Below are positions 36,701 through 47,792 of a DNA stretch of 64,000 bases, piece after piece. The stretch is from Bacillus sp. ISL-7 (GTDB taxonomy: Bacteria; Bacillota; Bacilli; Bacillales_B; DSM-18226). Each line of letters opens with the position of its first letter. Positions within the stretch are counted from its first letter, which is position 1. The notes below the pieces were generated by a model, which worked only from the letters and a program-made list of their open reading frames with translations, was not told where the DNA came from and did not search any database. The translations under genes and the position numbers were made by a program. The stretch lies in assembly GCF_018613065.1 (NCBI RefSeq), contig NZ_JAGGQW010000003.1, positions 13,072-77,071 of the forward strand, written 5' to 3'.

Positions 36701-38320
36701 ATGAGACAAAAACTAGAAACGGAAGTAATTGTAATAGGTGGAGGAATGACGGGAGCAGGAGTGCTCCGCGATCTATCCTTACGTGGCATAAAAGCGACAT
36801 TAATAGAGCAACAGGACTTGGGACATGGAACCTCCACACGAAATCACGGTCTGCTCCATTCGGGTGCCCGATATGCTGTTCGTGACGAAGAAGCAGCAAT
36901 TGAAAGTTATCGAGAAAACCTAATCTTAAAAAAAACGATTCCAGGTTCAATCGAGCAAACAGGTGGTTTATTCGTAAAAATACCTGAAGATGATGATCAA
37001 TATATTCAAAAATGGCTGACATCTTGTCAAAAGGTGGGTATTCCTGTTGAAGAAATTCCAGTTGCCCACGCCTTACAGCAAGAACCTTTTTTAAGGAAGG
37101 ACGTGCAGGCCGTGTATCGTGTCCCAGATGGTGCTGTCGACTGTTTTACGATGGTTGTTGATGTGGTAGCCGATGCGGTGAAACATGGTGCAAAGGCTTT
37201 GACCTATCATGAGGTGGTAGATGCATTAACAGAGCAAAACCGAGTCATAGGTGTACGTGTTCGCGATGTTTTTACAGGGGAGGAAAAGGAAATTTTCTCT
37301 CAGCTTGTTGTCAATGCAGCAGGTCCATGGGGAGCGGAAATTGCACAGTTAGCCGGTATTCCATTAAGAATGATTAATAATAAAGGAATGCTCGCGATTT
37401 TTAGCCATTGTATCAATAAGCAAGTTATTAATCGTCTGCGCATGCCCGGAGATGCTGACATTTTCGTTCCGGCCCATAATGTGACAATCTTTGGTACAAC
37501 TGGAATGAATGTCGAAGATCCGAATGACTTTTCCTTAAGTCGACAAGAGCTCGAGGGTATGCTGGCTGAAGGGAAAAAGTTAATTCCAAAGATCAATGAA
37601 TTACGGTTGATTCGTGCTTATAGCGGCAGCCGTCCACTATATCAAGAATCGAATGTGGCTGATGTAAGTGGGAGGAATGTTACCCGTGGAGTTGCGTTAT
37701 TAGACCATCATACACGCGATGGATTGGACGGATTAGTCACGATTACAGGCGGGAAGTTGACAACCTTCCGCTTTATGGCGGAAAAAACAGTCGATTTGAT
37801 TTGCAGAAAACTCGGGGTAAAGGCAAACTGTGCCACGGACCAGGAAATGGTCCCTCACCGGAACGCTGATGAGTTTTTCAAAGAAGTGGATATGGCTCCT
37901 GCTGCAAAACAAAAATTATTTCATTGGGCCGGTCCAAAGGCAAAGAAAATTGAATCAGCCTTAAAAGAGAAGCATTCAAATGTTGTCGTTTGTGAGTGTG
38001 AGCAAGTAACCTGGGCAGAAATTGAATCAGTCTTACCAGAGGAAGGCCGATTTCATCTAGGGGATATTCGACGTAGAACCCGCTTAGGCATGGGACCGTG
38101 TCAAGGAACCTTCTGCAATCACCGGACAGCAGCACTAGCTGTTGAGAAAGGAAAGACGACGATTGAGGAGGCTGAATGGGCACTTCACCAGGCAGTTTTT
38201 GAAAGGAAAAAAGGTATGGATGTGGTTGCTACGGGTGAAACCGCGAAGCAATTGCAGATGATGGAAACGATTTATAAAGTTTCTTTAGGACTTGGAGAGG
38301 GGGATTATCAACATGTATGA
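36701..38320 (+). CDS. glpA: anaerobic glycerol-3-phosphate dehydrogenase subunit A
   Basis: This is the catalytic FAD subunit oxidising glycerol-3-phosphate to dihydroxyacetone phosphate. It has an N-terminal FAD loop GGGMTGAGVLRD and a DAO domain. A C-terminal BFD-like [2Fe-2S] domain (VVCECEQVTW, then MGPCQGTFC) distinguishes GlpA from the aerobic GlpD. At 539 residues it is GlpA-sized. The ATG at 36701 follows GGGAGGG; an in-frame ATG at 36644 lies inside the terminator hairpin and is rejected. It overlaps glpB by 8 nt. Confidence 0.94.
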   Translation: MRQKLETEVIVIGGGMTGAGVLRDLSLRGIKATLIEQQDLGHGTSTRNHGLLHSGARYAVRDEEAAIESYRENLILKKTIPGSIEQTGGLFVKIPEDDDQYIQKWLTSCQKVGIPVEEIPVAHALQQEPFLRKDVQAVYRVPDGAVDCFTMVVDVVADAVKHGAKALTYHEVVDALTEQNRVIGVRVRDVFTGEEKEIFSQLVVNAAGPWGAEIAQLAGIPLRMINNKGMLAIFSHCINKQVINRLRMPGDADIFVPAHNVTIFGTTGMNVEDPNDFSLSRQELEGMLAEGKKLIPKINELRLIRAYSGSRPLYQESNVADVSGRNVTRGVALLDHHTRDGLDGLVTITGGKLTTFRFMAEKTVDLICRKLGVKANCATDQEMVPHRNADEFFKEVDMAPAAKQKLFHWAGPKAKKIESALKEKHSNVVVCECEQVTWAEIESVLPEEGRFHLGDIRRRTRLGMGPCQGTFCNHRTAALAVEKGKTTIEEAEWALHQAVFERKKGMDVVATGETAKQLQMMETIYKVSLGLGEGDYQHV

Positions 38321-39464
38321 TGTGGTTGTCTTAGGTCAAGGGTTATCGGGATTGATTTCTGCCATTTGGGCAAAAGAACAGGGGTATAGCACGGCATTAG
38401 TAGCCACTGGAACAGGGAAAATTATTCAATCAACCGGGGTGATGGACCTAATCCCTGGATCAGTGGAGGGATTAAATGAATGGGCAGAGCTTTGTCAAAT
38501 GAGTAATTTGCAACTATCTCAATTGACAAGAGCAATAGAACAATTTAAAACTTTAACGAAAAAATTAGGATATCCGTACGAGGGTGAAATCGAGAAACTC
38601 TCTTCCATTGTTACTGGCTCCGGCCATGTGAAAAAGACAGCACTTTACCCTGAGACCATTTCTCCCCTTCCAGAAAAAGGTCATGTTGTGATCGTTGGGT
38701 TTGAGGAAGTAGTCGATTTTCAGCCCGCTTATATTAAAGGGAATTTACAAAAGGCTAGACCTCAGTTAGCTATAGATGTATTAAAAATTAAGTTAGGAAA
38801 TCACTCGCAGCGGACGATGACACAATTAGATGCGGCACGGCTATTGGATCAAAAGGAAATTCGGAACCATTGTATCAACCAAATTAAACGGCGTATTGTT
38901 GAAGAGAATATCAGACAGGGCGATATGTTTATCTTTCCAGCATCACTTGGAGTTGAGCAATGGAAAGAAACAATGGAACAGTTTTCTTTTGAACTTAATG
39001 CAAAGATCACCGAGGCACCTGGCATGCCACCGAATACGACAGCCATCCGTCTCTATGAACGTTTGAAAAAAGAAGCAGTGAAATTAGGTGTGAGATTTTA
39101 TGCAGACACCACCGTTACTGGGTGCACCATTGACGGAGAAGAAATCAAATCGTTGACTATCCATACCACAAATAGATTGACGAACCTTAACGGGAAACAA
39201 TTTATCCTCGCAACCGGAGGGATTTTAGGTGGTGGATTGGAAGTAACCACGGAAGGGTTAAAGGATACGGCTTTACGACTGGAAACAGATGAAAAGGGAG
39301 CACTGCTTCATTGTCCAACCAACCTCTACCCAGTAGGTGCAAGCAGGGGTATTCAGGTTACGCAGAACGGTATTACCGGAGGTGTTTTTATCCTCTTATC
39401 GATTAATGAAATGATCGAACAACTTCGCCAGCAAATGATGTTAGGGGGAACACGTAGTGCTTGA
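38313..39464 (+). CDS. glpB: anaerobic glycerol-3-phosphate dehydrogenase subunit B
   Basis: This FMN/FAD-binding subunit couples GlpA to the membrane electron carrier. The nucleotide-binding N terminus is MYDVVVLGQGLSGL, and the C-terminal FAD segment is FILATGGILGGGL. The start at 38313 has GAGAGGGGGA upstream and overlaps glpA by 8 nt, the arrangement also seen at the glpB-glpC junction. At 383 residues it is slightly shorter than the E. coli protein. Cotranslation of the three subunits is implied. Confidence 0.92.
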   Translation: MYDVVVLGQGLSGLISAIWAKEQGYSTALVATGTGKIIQSTGVMDLIPGSVEGLNEWAELCQMSNLQLSQLTRAIEQFKTLTKKLGYPYEGEIEKLSSIVTGSGHVKKTALYPETISPLPEKGHVVIVGFEEVVDFQPAYIKGNLQKARPQLAIDVLKIKLGNHSQRTMTQLDAARLLDQKEIRNHCINQIKRRIVEENIRQGDMFIFPASLGVEQWKETMEQFSFELNAKITEAPGMPPNTTAIRLYERLKKEAVKLGVRFYADTTVTGCTIDGEEIKSLTIHTTNRLTNLNGKQFILATGGILGGGLEVTTEGLKDTALRLETDEKGALLHCPTNLYPVGASRGIQVTQNGITGGVFILLSINEMIEQLRQQMMLGGTRSA

Positions 39465-40674
39465 GTTGCAATTTGCTGAATCCACATTTGATAAGTGTCT
39501 TAAATGTAATGCCTGTGTTGCAAGCTGTCCTGTTTCCAATACATCGTTGGAATTCGGCGGCCCGAAACATTTAGGACCTGAGTTAAAAAGGCTTATGGAA
39601 AATCAACAACTCCTCGATGATAAACGAATTGAATTATGTACGTTATGTGGCAATTGCGACATGTCTTGTCCGGAGAATGTCCATGTATCGACGTTGACCG
39701 CTTATTTAAAAGCGATTCATGCGGAGAAGTCGGGAACAAAATTCCGTGACTTGGTGTTAAGTAATGCTGAAATGGTAGGAAAACTGGCTTCCGCGTTTGC
39801 TCCTGTTACAAATCTTGCAATGGGCATGAAACCTGTAAGAAAAGTGATGGAGATGGTCATGGGAATTCCAGCAGAGCGACAATTTCCAAAGTATCGTTTT
39901 AATAATTTTAACCGTGTTTATACCAGAAAGTACGCCTATACGGAGCGCAAGGTCGCATATTTTGTTGGTTGTTATGCGACCTATAATGCTCCTGAAGTGG
40001 CAGAAAGCTTTATTAAAGTGATGGAGCATAATGGCATCGAGGTGGTTAAACCCGACCAAAAATGCTGCGGTGTTCCTATGTTCGCTAACGGACAAATGAA
40101 ACAAGGATTGAAAAATGCGAACTACAATATTAATAGCTTTTTAGAGTATACCCGTCAAGGCTTTGACATTGTTGTCACCTGTACAAGCTGCACCCTTACG
40201 CTTAAAAAGGAGTATGTAGCTTATGTGAAGACAGAGGAAGTAAAGGAATTCGCCGGCCATGTCTATGATGCGGATGAATATTTGTTCATGCTAAAGGAAA
40301 ATGGAGAGCTTAACATGGAATTTTCTCCAATGAAAGAAAGAGCAGGATACTATGCTCCATGCCATATGAAAGCACAAGGAATCGGAAATCCTGCAATGGA
40401 TATTTTAGAGCTTATTCCCGGATATGAAATAAATGACGTCGGAGCTGGCTGCTGCGGGCAATGTGGCACTTTTGGATTTAAAACGGAAAAATATGATGTT
40501 TCGATGAAAATTGGCCGACCCATGGCAGAAGCAGTGAAGGAAGCAAATGCAGATTACACAGTGACAGAATGTGGTATGTGTAAAAATCAACTCGATCAAC
40601 TGACTGAAAAAGCGGTTAAACATCCAATGCAAATAGTAGCAGAATCATATGAACGATCAAAAGCATTGGCTTAA
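39457..40674 (+). CDS. glpC: anaerobic glycerol-3-phosphate dehydrogenase subunit C (iron-sulfur)
   Basis: This electron-transfer subunit probably passes electrons from GlpAB to menaquinone. Two [4Fe-4S] motifs lie near the N terminus (CLKCNACVASCP and CTLCGNCDMSCP). Two CCG domains follow (CCGVPMFANGQMKQG and CCGQCGTFGFK), as in heterodisulfide-reductase-like proteins. At 405 residues it is full length. The GTG start at 39457 has AGGGGG 8 nt upstream and overlaps glpB by 8 nt. A 195-bp gap, with no clear terminator, separates it from glpP. Confidence 0.93.
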   Translation: MLELQFAESTFDKCLKCNACVASCPVSNTSLEFGGPKHLGPELKRLMENQQLLDDKRIELCTLCGNCDMSCPENVHVSTLTAYLKAIHAEKSGTKFRDLVLSNAEMVGKLASAFAPVTNLAMGMKPVRKVMEMVMGIPAERQFPKYRFNNFNRVYTRKYAYTERKVAYFVGCYATYNAPEVAESFIKVMEHNGIEVVKPDQKCCGVPMFANGQMKQGLKNANYNINSFLEYTRQGFDIVVTCTSCTLTLKKEYVAYVKTEEVKEFAGHVYDADEYLFMLKENGELNMEFSPMKERAGYYAPCHMKAQGIGNPAMDILELIPGYEINDVGAGCCGQCGTFGFKTEKYDVSMKIGRPMAEAVKEANADYTVTECGMCKNQLDQLTEKAVKHPMQIVAESYERSKALA

Positions 40675-40869
40675 TATCCACTAGAAAGTTTCAGTCTATT
40701 TGGCAAACCGGCATGTAATATGTTTTCAATCAAGCTCTGATAAATGGAGATTTTCCATTTATTCACAGTTTCGACATCACCAAGCATAGTATTTCTAATT
40801 AAAGACTGTATTGAAGCCAAAAAGTGTTATAAAATAATAGAATAAGAGAACGAAGATGAAAGGTGAACA

Positions 40870-41445
40870 ATGGGGATGAGCTTCTTTGGACAAAAGGTGT
40901 TACCCGCAATTCGAAAAATAGAAGATGTCGAAAAAATGATGTCTAGCAATTATGAATATCTTGTAATTTTGGATTTGCATGTTTCCAGACTGAAACCCAT
41001 TTTTCAAATGGCGCAGGCAAACCATAAAAAGTTGATTATCCATATGGATTTAATTCATGGGTTAAAAAGTGATGAATACTCAACAGAATTTATTTGTCAG
41101 GAATTTAAACCATTTGGACTGATTTCAACTAAGGGAAGCGTTATTCTGAAAGCAAGGCAAAAAGGTGTAATATCAATTCAGCGTCTGTTTTTATTAGATA
41201 CGAGCTCGATCGAAAAGAGTTTTGCGTTAATCGATCGTACCAAGCCAGATTTTATAGAAGTATTACCTGGAATTATGCCGAAAATTATTAAGGATATTCG
41301 CAATCGAACGCAAAGGGAAGTATTTGCTGGAGGATTTATTGACACCATTGAAGAGGTTGAACAAGCATTTGCAGCTGGAGCAATTACAGTAACAACATCC
41401 AAAAAAGATTTATGGAAATATTTTGAGCCAGAAAAGAAAAAGTAA
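40870..41445 (+). CDS. glpP: glycerol uptake operon antiterminator
   Basis: GlpP is an RNA-binding antiterminator that responds to glycerol-3-phosphate and allows readthrough of leader terminators on glp mRNAs. The protein matches B. subtilis GlpP along its length, for example VLPAIR, ILDLHVSRL, HMDLIHGLKSDEYSTEFICQE, RLFLLDTSS, DFIEVLPGIMP, FAGGFI and AVTTSKKDLW-like TVTTSKKDLWKYF. It is 191 residues from ATG 40870; an ATG at 40876 (MSFFGQ) matches the B. subtilis start better and is equally possible. AAGGTGA precedes it. It has no leader terminator of its own, so it can be made before induction. Confidence 0.94.
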   Translation: MGMSFFGQKVLPAIRKIEDVEKMMSSNYEYLVILDLHVSRLKPIFQMAQANHKKLIIHMDLIHGLKSDEYSTEFICQEFKPFGLISTKGSVILKARQKGVISIQRLFLLDTSSIEKSFALIDRTKPDFIEVLPGIMPKIIKDIRNRTQREVFAGGFIDTIEEVEQAFAAGAITVTTSKKDLWKYFEPEKKK

Positions 41446-41465
41446 TAGAATACTAAATTGTACTC

Positions 41466-41502
41466 AAAAGTCATTCTTTATTTTCATAGAGAATGCTTTT
41501 TT
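41466..41502 (+). terminator. intrinsic terminator after glpP
   Basis: The stem pairs CATTCT with AGAATG, with flanking A/T pairs, and a T6 run follows. Confidence 0.65.
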
Positions 41503-41577
41503 ATGTTGGTTTTCGGCAGCTACAGTAGATTAATATAGGCAAATAATGAGTGAAAATATGAAGATTTTGTGAATGTG

Positions 41578-41607
41578 TTGACAGCGCTTTCAGATGAATA
41601 TTATACT
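41578..41607 (+). promoter_or_regulatory. glpFK promoter with a perfect cre box over the -35
   Basis: TTGACA (41578-41583), 18 nt, TATACT (41602-41607) forms the promoter. TGACAGCGCTTTCA (41579-41592) fits every fixed position of the CcpA consensus and covers the -35 box, so glycerol uptake should be repressed by preferred sugars. Confidence 0.85.
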
Positions 41608-41637
41608 AGTAATTAAGTTGATAATATGTGAAGAAGA

Positions 41638-41698
41638 GCCAGAGACTCACGGAATTCCCCTTTTTTTGGGATATTTCTGTGTGTCTCTTTTGTTTTTT
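41638..41698 (+). promoter_or_regulatory. glpF leader with GlpP-controlled terminator
   Basis: The leader contains AGAGACTCACGGAATTCC (41641-41658) as the 5' arm of a terminator whose 3' arm ends GTGTGTCTCT (about 41680-41689), followed by a T-rich tract. The AGAGACTC motif is shared with the glpA leader, supporting common control by GlpP. Confidence 0.75.
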
Positions 41699-41750
41699 CT
41701 GGATTATTTTCAATGGATAAAGATGTTTTTAAAAAAAGAGGAGGCTTATT

Positions 41751-42575
41751 ATGACAGCTTTTTGGGGTGAAGTAATTGGCACGGCAATTTTAATTACGTT
41801 AGGTGCTGGCGTGTGTGCAGGTGTGAATCTGAAGAAAACACTCTCTAATGGAAGTGGTTGGATTGTGATCACGTTTGGTTGGGGATTTGCGGTAGCCGTT
41901 GCTGCATACTCAGTAGGTAAATTTAGTGGCGCCCATCTAAATCCTGCTTTAACCGTGGCGCTGGCGTTTACCGGTGATCTTCCGTGGAAAGAAGTCCCAT
42001 CGTATATTTTCGGTCAAGTAATTGGAGCAATGATTGGTGCAACAATTATTTACTTCCAATACCTTCCACATTGGAGGGTAACAGAGGATCAAGGGGCGAA
42101 GTTAGGTACATTTGCAACAGGTCCTGCCATTCCGCATACTTTTGCAAATTTAATTAGTGAAATTATTGGTACATTTATTCTTGTTTTAGGAATATTAGCG
42201 ATTGGTGCAAATAAATTTACAGATGGACTAAATCCACTTGTGGTAGGCTTCCTTATTGTTAGTATCGGTTTGAGTCTTGGGGGAACAACAGGATATGCGA
42301 TCAATCCCGCCCGTGACTTTGGTCCAAGGTTAGCACATGCCCTTCTTCCAATTCCGGGAAAAGGAAGTTCTAACTGGGGATATTCATGGATTCCCATTGT
42401 AGGCCCAATCCTTGGAGGAAGTTTGGGAGGATTATTTTATAAAGCTGCCTTTCTCGGTAAAACAGACATGAGTCTTTGGTTTATAATAGGGGCAATTGTA
42501 GTTGTTCTTGCGATCGCTTCCGTAATGGGAAAGAAACCTCAGGAAACGGCCCGGATAGAAAAAGTCAGTGCATAA
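41751..42575 (+). CDS. glpF: glycerol facilitator (aquaglyceroporin)
   Basis: This is an MIP-family channel for glycerol entry. Six membrane segments and the two half-helices carry NPA motifs: SGAHLNPALTV and AINPARDFGPR. The Asp after the second NPAR is the glyceroporin signature, unlike water-selective channels. At 274 residues it has the normal length. GAGGAGG precedes the ATG. It lies 25 bp before glpK, so GlpK can trap glycerol as it enters. Confidence 0.95.
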   Translation: MTAFWGEVIGTAILITLGAGVCAGVNLKKTLSNGSGWIVITFGWGFAVAVAAYSVGKFSGAHLNPALTVALAFTGDLPWKEVPSYIFGQVIGAMIGATIIYFQYLPHWRVTEDQGAKLGTFATGPAIPHTFANLISEIIGTFILVLGILAIGANKFTDGLNPLVVGFLIVSIGLSLGGTTGYAINPARDFGPRLAHALLPIPGKGSSNWGYSWIPIVGPILGGSLGGLFYKAAFLGKTDMSLWFIIGAIVVVLAIASVMGKKPQETARIEKVSA

Positions 42576-42585
42576 TTTTAATTAA

Positions 42586-44091
<1,506 letters not shown>

Positions 44092-44109
44092 TCGTAATCT
44101 ATGGTAAAC

Positions 44110-44204
44110 TATACTTAAGTTAATATTTTGGCGGGAGAAACTCGAGAGGCCACAACAAAGCAATGGATTTAATATCATTGTGATTGTTGTGGCCTCTTTT
44201 TTTT
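44110..44204 (+). promoter_or_regulatory. glpD leader with intrinsic terminator (GlpP target)
   Basis: A -10-like TATACT (44110-44115) has no good -35. The leader has GGGAGAAACTCGAG next to a perfect 14-bp stem (44145-44158 with 44184-44197) and a T9 run (44196-44204). This mirrors the known glpD leader of B. subtilis, where GlpP prevents termination. Confidence 0.8.
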
Positions 44205-44226
44205 ATCCCCAATGGAGGTAACTATA

Positions 44227-45894
44227 GTGGAAATGTTAAAATTCTCGGGTTCAAATAGGAACACGATCTTAAAGAAAATGGCAGCTGAGGAATTTGATGT
44301 ACTTGTTATCGGTGGGGGAATTACAGGCGCTGGAATCGCATTAGATGCCGTAACAAGGGGAATGAAAACGGCATTAGTCGAAATGCAAGATTTTGCCGCT
44401 GGGACATCAAGCCGATCAACGAAGCTTGTTCACGGTGGTCTCAGGTATTTAAAACAATTCGAAGTAAAGATGGTCGCGGAAGTAGGGAAGGAACGGGCGA
44501 TTGTTTATGAAAATGGTCCGCATGTAACTACACCAGAATGGATGCTCCTGCCAATGCATAAGGATGGAACGTTTGGTAAATTCGGTACATCAATTGGACT
44601 ACGAGTCTATGACTTTTTAGCAGGCGTAAAAAAAAGTGAGCGAAGAAAAATGCTTTCTCCCGATGATACCATTCAGAAAGAGCCTCTTATTAAAAGAGAG
44701 GGATTAAAAGGCGGCGGATATTATGTGGAATATCGGACCGATGATGCCCGGTTAACCATCGAAGTCATAAAAGAAGCGGTCGCGCATGGCGCCAAGGCAG
44801 TAAACTATTCAAAAGTGATTGAGTTTCTTTATCAAGAGGGTAAGGTGATCGGTGCTAAAGTTGAGGATCTATTAACTGGTACCGTTCATGATATTTACGC
44901 AAAACACATCATTAATGCCACTGGCCCTTGGGTCGATTCGCTCCGAGACAAAGATCAGTCGTTATATGGGAAAAAACTTCGGCTCACCAAAGGGGTCCAT
45001 TTGGTGATGGATCAGTCAATATTTCCTCTTAAACAGGCGGTGTATTTTGATACACCTGATGGCCGCATGGTATTTGCCATTCCAAGGGATGGGAAAACGT
45101 ATGTGGGGACAACAGACACCTATTATGGCAACGATCCGATTCATCCGAAAATGACGGCAGCTGACCGAGATTACATTATAAATGCGATTCATTATATGTT
45201 TCCAACCGTTGCTATCAAGGGGGAGGATATTGAATCCAGCTGGGCAGGGGTAAGACCACTTATTTATGAAGAAGGCAAGGATCCCTCTGAAATTTCTCGA
45301 AAAGATGAAATTTGGGTATCAAATTCTGGGCTGGTTACAATCGCAGGTGGGAAGCTGACAGGATACCGAAAAATGGCAGAAACGGTTGTAGACTTGATCG
45401 CTAAACAGTGCGGCGAAGCACGCCAGATTGGATCTTGCCGAACAAAGCATTTACCTATTTCTGGAGGTCATATTGATGGCTCTCGTAACTTTGCTTCATT
45501 TATAGAAAAAAAGGAAAAAGAAGGCGAGTTAATTGGGTTTTCAAAGGACCAATACCGAAAATTAGTCCATCGCTATGGTTCCAATATAGATCGTATTTTT
45601 GAAATTGCGAAAACGTATGACCCAAATAACAAATTTGGCTTGCCGCTAGAGGTGTATGTTCAAATCGTTTATTCCCTAGAGGAAGAAATGGCCGTAAAAC
45701 CAGTGGATTTTTTTATCCGTCGAACAGGAGCTTTATTTTTTGATATTCAATGGGTACATGAGTGGAAAGAAGCAATCATTGGCTTTATGGAAGATGCTCT
45801 TGGATGGACATTGGAGGAGAAAGCCGCGTTCAAAGACGAATTAGAAACCGCACTAAAGGATGCTATCCATCCGAAACCGACTGAAATAATATGA
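44227..45894 (+). CDS. glpD: aerobic glycerol-3-phosphate dehydrogenase
   Basis: This membrane-associated FAD enzyme oxidises glycerol-3-phosphate and reduces menaquinone. It has FAD loop [14 protein letters not shown], substrate-binding [16 protein letters not shown] and the C-terminal [12 protein letters not shown], and matches B. subtilis GlpD over its length. It lacks the C-terminal iron-sulfur cysteines of GlpA. The GTG start at 44227 lies 7-8 nt after GGAGGT (44214-44219). An ATG at 44212 overlaps that ribosome site and is rejected; ATG 44233 is an alternative. The genome segment thus encodes both aerobic and anaerobic types. Confidence 0.94.
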   Translation: MEMLKFSGSNRNTILKKMAAEEFDVLVIGGGITGAGIALDAVTRGMKTALVEMQDFAAGTSSRSTKLVHGGLRYLKQFEVKMVAEVGKERAIVYENGPHVTTPEWMLLPMHKDGTFGKFGTSIGLRVYDFLAGVKKSERRKMLSPDDTIQKEPLIKREGLKGGGYYVEYRTDDARLTIEVIKEAVAHGAKAVNYSKVIEFLYQEGKVIGAKVEDLLTGTVHDIYAKHIINATGPWVDSLRDKDQSLYGKKLRLTKGVHLVMDQSIFPLKQAVYFDTPDGRMVFAIPRDGKTYVGTTDTYYGNDPIHPKMTAADRDYIINAIHYMFPTVAIKGEDIESSWAGVRPLIYEEGKDPSEISRKDEIWVSNSGLVTIAGGKLTGYRKMAETVVDLIAKQCGEARQIGSCRTKHLPISGGHIDGSRNFASFIEKKEKEGELIGFSKDQYRKLVHRYGSNIDRIFEIAKTYDPNNKFGLPLEVYVQIVYSLEEEMAVKPVDFFIRRTGALFFDIQWVHEWKEAIIGFMEDALGWTLEEKAAFKDELETALKDAIHPKPTEII

Positions 45895-45950
45895 GTTCAT
45901 CCGCCGTGCAGCCCTAATAGTACATGTAACTTTTTGGAAATTGAAAAACT

Positions 45951-46034
45951 AATCAAACGTTTGATTGAATAATTTATGGGCTTGGAATATTTAGGGTCGC
46001 CATGTCATATTATTTACCATATCAAACGTTTGAT
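45951..46034 (+). promoter_or_regulatory. paired palindromic operators upstream of tcyP
   Basis: AATCAAACGTTTGATT (45951-45966) and ATCAAACGTTTGAT (46021-46034) are perfect palindromes with centres 69 bp apart. A weak promoter (TTGGAA at 45982, then CATATT at 46006) lies between them. The arrangement is that of a dimeric repressor, perhaps forming a loop. No regulator gene is adjacent, and I cannot name the protein. Confidence 0.65.
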
Positions 46035-46158
46035 TGTTTTAAAGTATAAAGGTACAGAAATTACCGACGACGAAGAAGACGAATGAATATAATTCCGACT
46101 TAATGCATTGGAATATTTGGGTTTTCAATTTTTCCGAAAAATAAAGAGGAGGGATTTC

Positions 46159-47541
46159 ATGAATACCTTTCTTATCATTGTAAATGTCGCGGTGCTGCTA
46201 TTACTCATGTTTGGTTTATTTACGATGCAAAAAAAGCATGTTTCTTTTTCCAAGCGTGTTTTTAGTGCGTTGGGTTTCGGAATTATATTTGGTTTTATTA
46301 TTCATCTCATTTATGGTACGACAGATGAAGTAACGACAGGTTCGATTGATTGGTTTAACATTGTCGGGAATGGCTATGTAAAGCTATTACAAATGGTCGT
46401 TATGCCACTCATCTTTGTTTCGATTGTCGGGGCTTTTACAAAGTTAAAGTTAACGAAGAATATAGGGAAAATCAGTTTTCTTGTCATCGGCATCCTTCTT
46501 GCAACGACGGCCGTTTCTGCCGCAGTTGGCATTGGCTCAGCTTTGGGATTTGGTCTTGACGGGGTTCAGCTAACTGAAGGAGATGCAGAAGCAGCCCGTA
46601 ATGCTCAGTTAGAGGAAAGAGTTGCAGGGATCGAAAATATGACACTCCCACAGCAAATCATTGAGTTAATCCCAAGCAATCCGTTTCAGGATTTAACTGG
46701 GGCCCGCGCAACATCGACGATTGCGGTTGTTATTTTTGCCGTATTTATCGGTATTGCATACCTTGGAGTGAAGCGTAAGGACCCAGAGCATGGTGAATTT
46801 TTTGCAAAGATCATTGATACCTTCTACTCTGTTGTCATGAGGGTCGTCACACTGATTCTTCGTTTAACGCCATATGGTATCTTAGCGATCATAGCCAGGG
46901 TGACAGCAACGAGTGACTATGCCGCGATAGCAAAACTAGGTAAGTTTGTGATTGCTTCGTATGTGGCGCTCATTATTGTGTTTATTGTCCATCTTCTCCT
47001 TTTATCATTTGCGAAACTAAGTCCTATAAATTATGTGAAAAAAGGGCTGCCAACCTTAACCTTTGCTTTCACCTCACGGACAAGTGCAGGAACCTTGCCA
47101 ATGACCATTAAAACACAAACTAAGGACTTTGGTGTATCCGAAGGTATCGCCAACTTCGCGGGTTCATTTGGCCTAACAATCGGTCAAAACGGATGTGCAG
47201 GCGTTTACCCTGCGATGTTAGCGGTGATGGTTGCTCCAGCGGCAGGTGTGGATCCAACAAGTATATCCTTTATTCTAACGCTCATTCTTGTGGTTGCGAT
47301 TAGTTCGTTTGGTGTTGCTGGTGTAGGTGGCGGTGCAACCTTCGCAGCCTTAATCGTTTTATCAGTGATGAATCTCCCAATTGCGATTGTTGGTCTGCTT
47401 ATTTCAGTTGAGCCTCTCATTGACATGGGACGTACAGCCTTAAATGTCAGCGGAGCGATGACATCAGGCATACTCACTAGTAAAGTAACAGGCGAGTTTG
47501 AAAACGAGGTTTACGAGCAGCCTAATATCGTCGAAGCATAA
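46159..47541 (+). CDS. tcyP: L-cystine uptake symporter
   Basis: This is a dicarboxylate/amino acid:cation symporter-family membrane protein of 460 residues with about 8-10 membrane segments. It matches B. subtilis TcyP (YhcL) closely: KHVSFSKRVF, GYVKLLQMVVMPL, SAGTLPMTI, IGQNGCAGVYPAML, FGVAGVGGGATFAALIVLS and EPLIDMGRTALNVSG. The last segments form the substrate/cation site. The ATG at 46159 follows AGGAGGG; the frame extends to 46108 without need. The two palindromes upstream probably control it. Confidence 0.9.
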   Translation: MNTFLIIVNVAVLLLLMFGLFTMQKKHVSFSKRVFSALGFGIIFGFIIHLIYGTTDEVTTGSIDWFNIVGNGYVKLLQMVVMPLIFVSIVGAFTKLKLTKNIGKISFLVIGILLATTAVSAAVGIGSALGFGLDGVQLTEGDAEAARNAQLEERVAGIENMTLPQQIIELIPSNPFQDLTGARATSTIAVVIFAVFIGIAYLGVKRKDPEHGEFFAKIIDTFYSVVMRVVTLILRLTPYGILAIIARVTATSDYAAIAKLGKFVIASYVALIIVFIVHLLLLSFAKLSPINYVKKGLPTLTFAFTSRTSAGTLPMTIKTQTKDFGVSEGIANFAGSFGLTIGQNGCAGVYPAMLAVMVAPAAGVDPTSISFILTLILVVAISSFGVAGVGGGATFAALIVLSVMNLPIAIVGLLISVEPLIDMGRTALNVSGAMTSGILTSKVTGEFENEVYEQPNIVEA

Positions 47542-47560
47542 AAATCGAGAAGCAAGGTTG

Positions 47561-47597
47561 AAGGGCTTTTTCGCTAAGCGGAAGAGTCCTTTTTCTG
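47561..47597 (+). terminator. intrinsic terminator after tcyP
   Basis: The imperfect stem pairs AAGGGCTTTTTCGCT with AGCGGAAGAGTCCTT, and T5 follows. The remaining gap to 47792 is AT-rich with no recognised gene. Confidence 0.7.
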
Positions 47598-47792
47598 TTG
47601 CAAGGGTTAAAAATAGGATGGTCTTCCATATGCTTTGAATTTAAAATACTTGAATTCGAGATAAATTAGAGGTACACTGTAAGTATAGGAAATAGTAATC
47701 GGTTTAATGGAATGTAAAATAACCATATTAATAAAAAGATTAATTTTTATAACATTCGTTTTACAAATGAATAAGGAAGGGATGAGGAGAAA

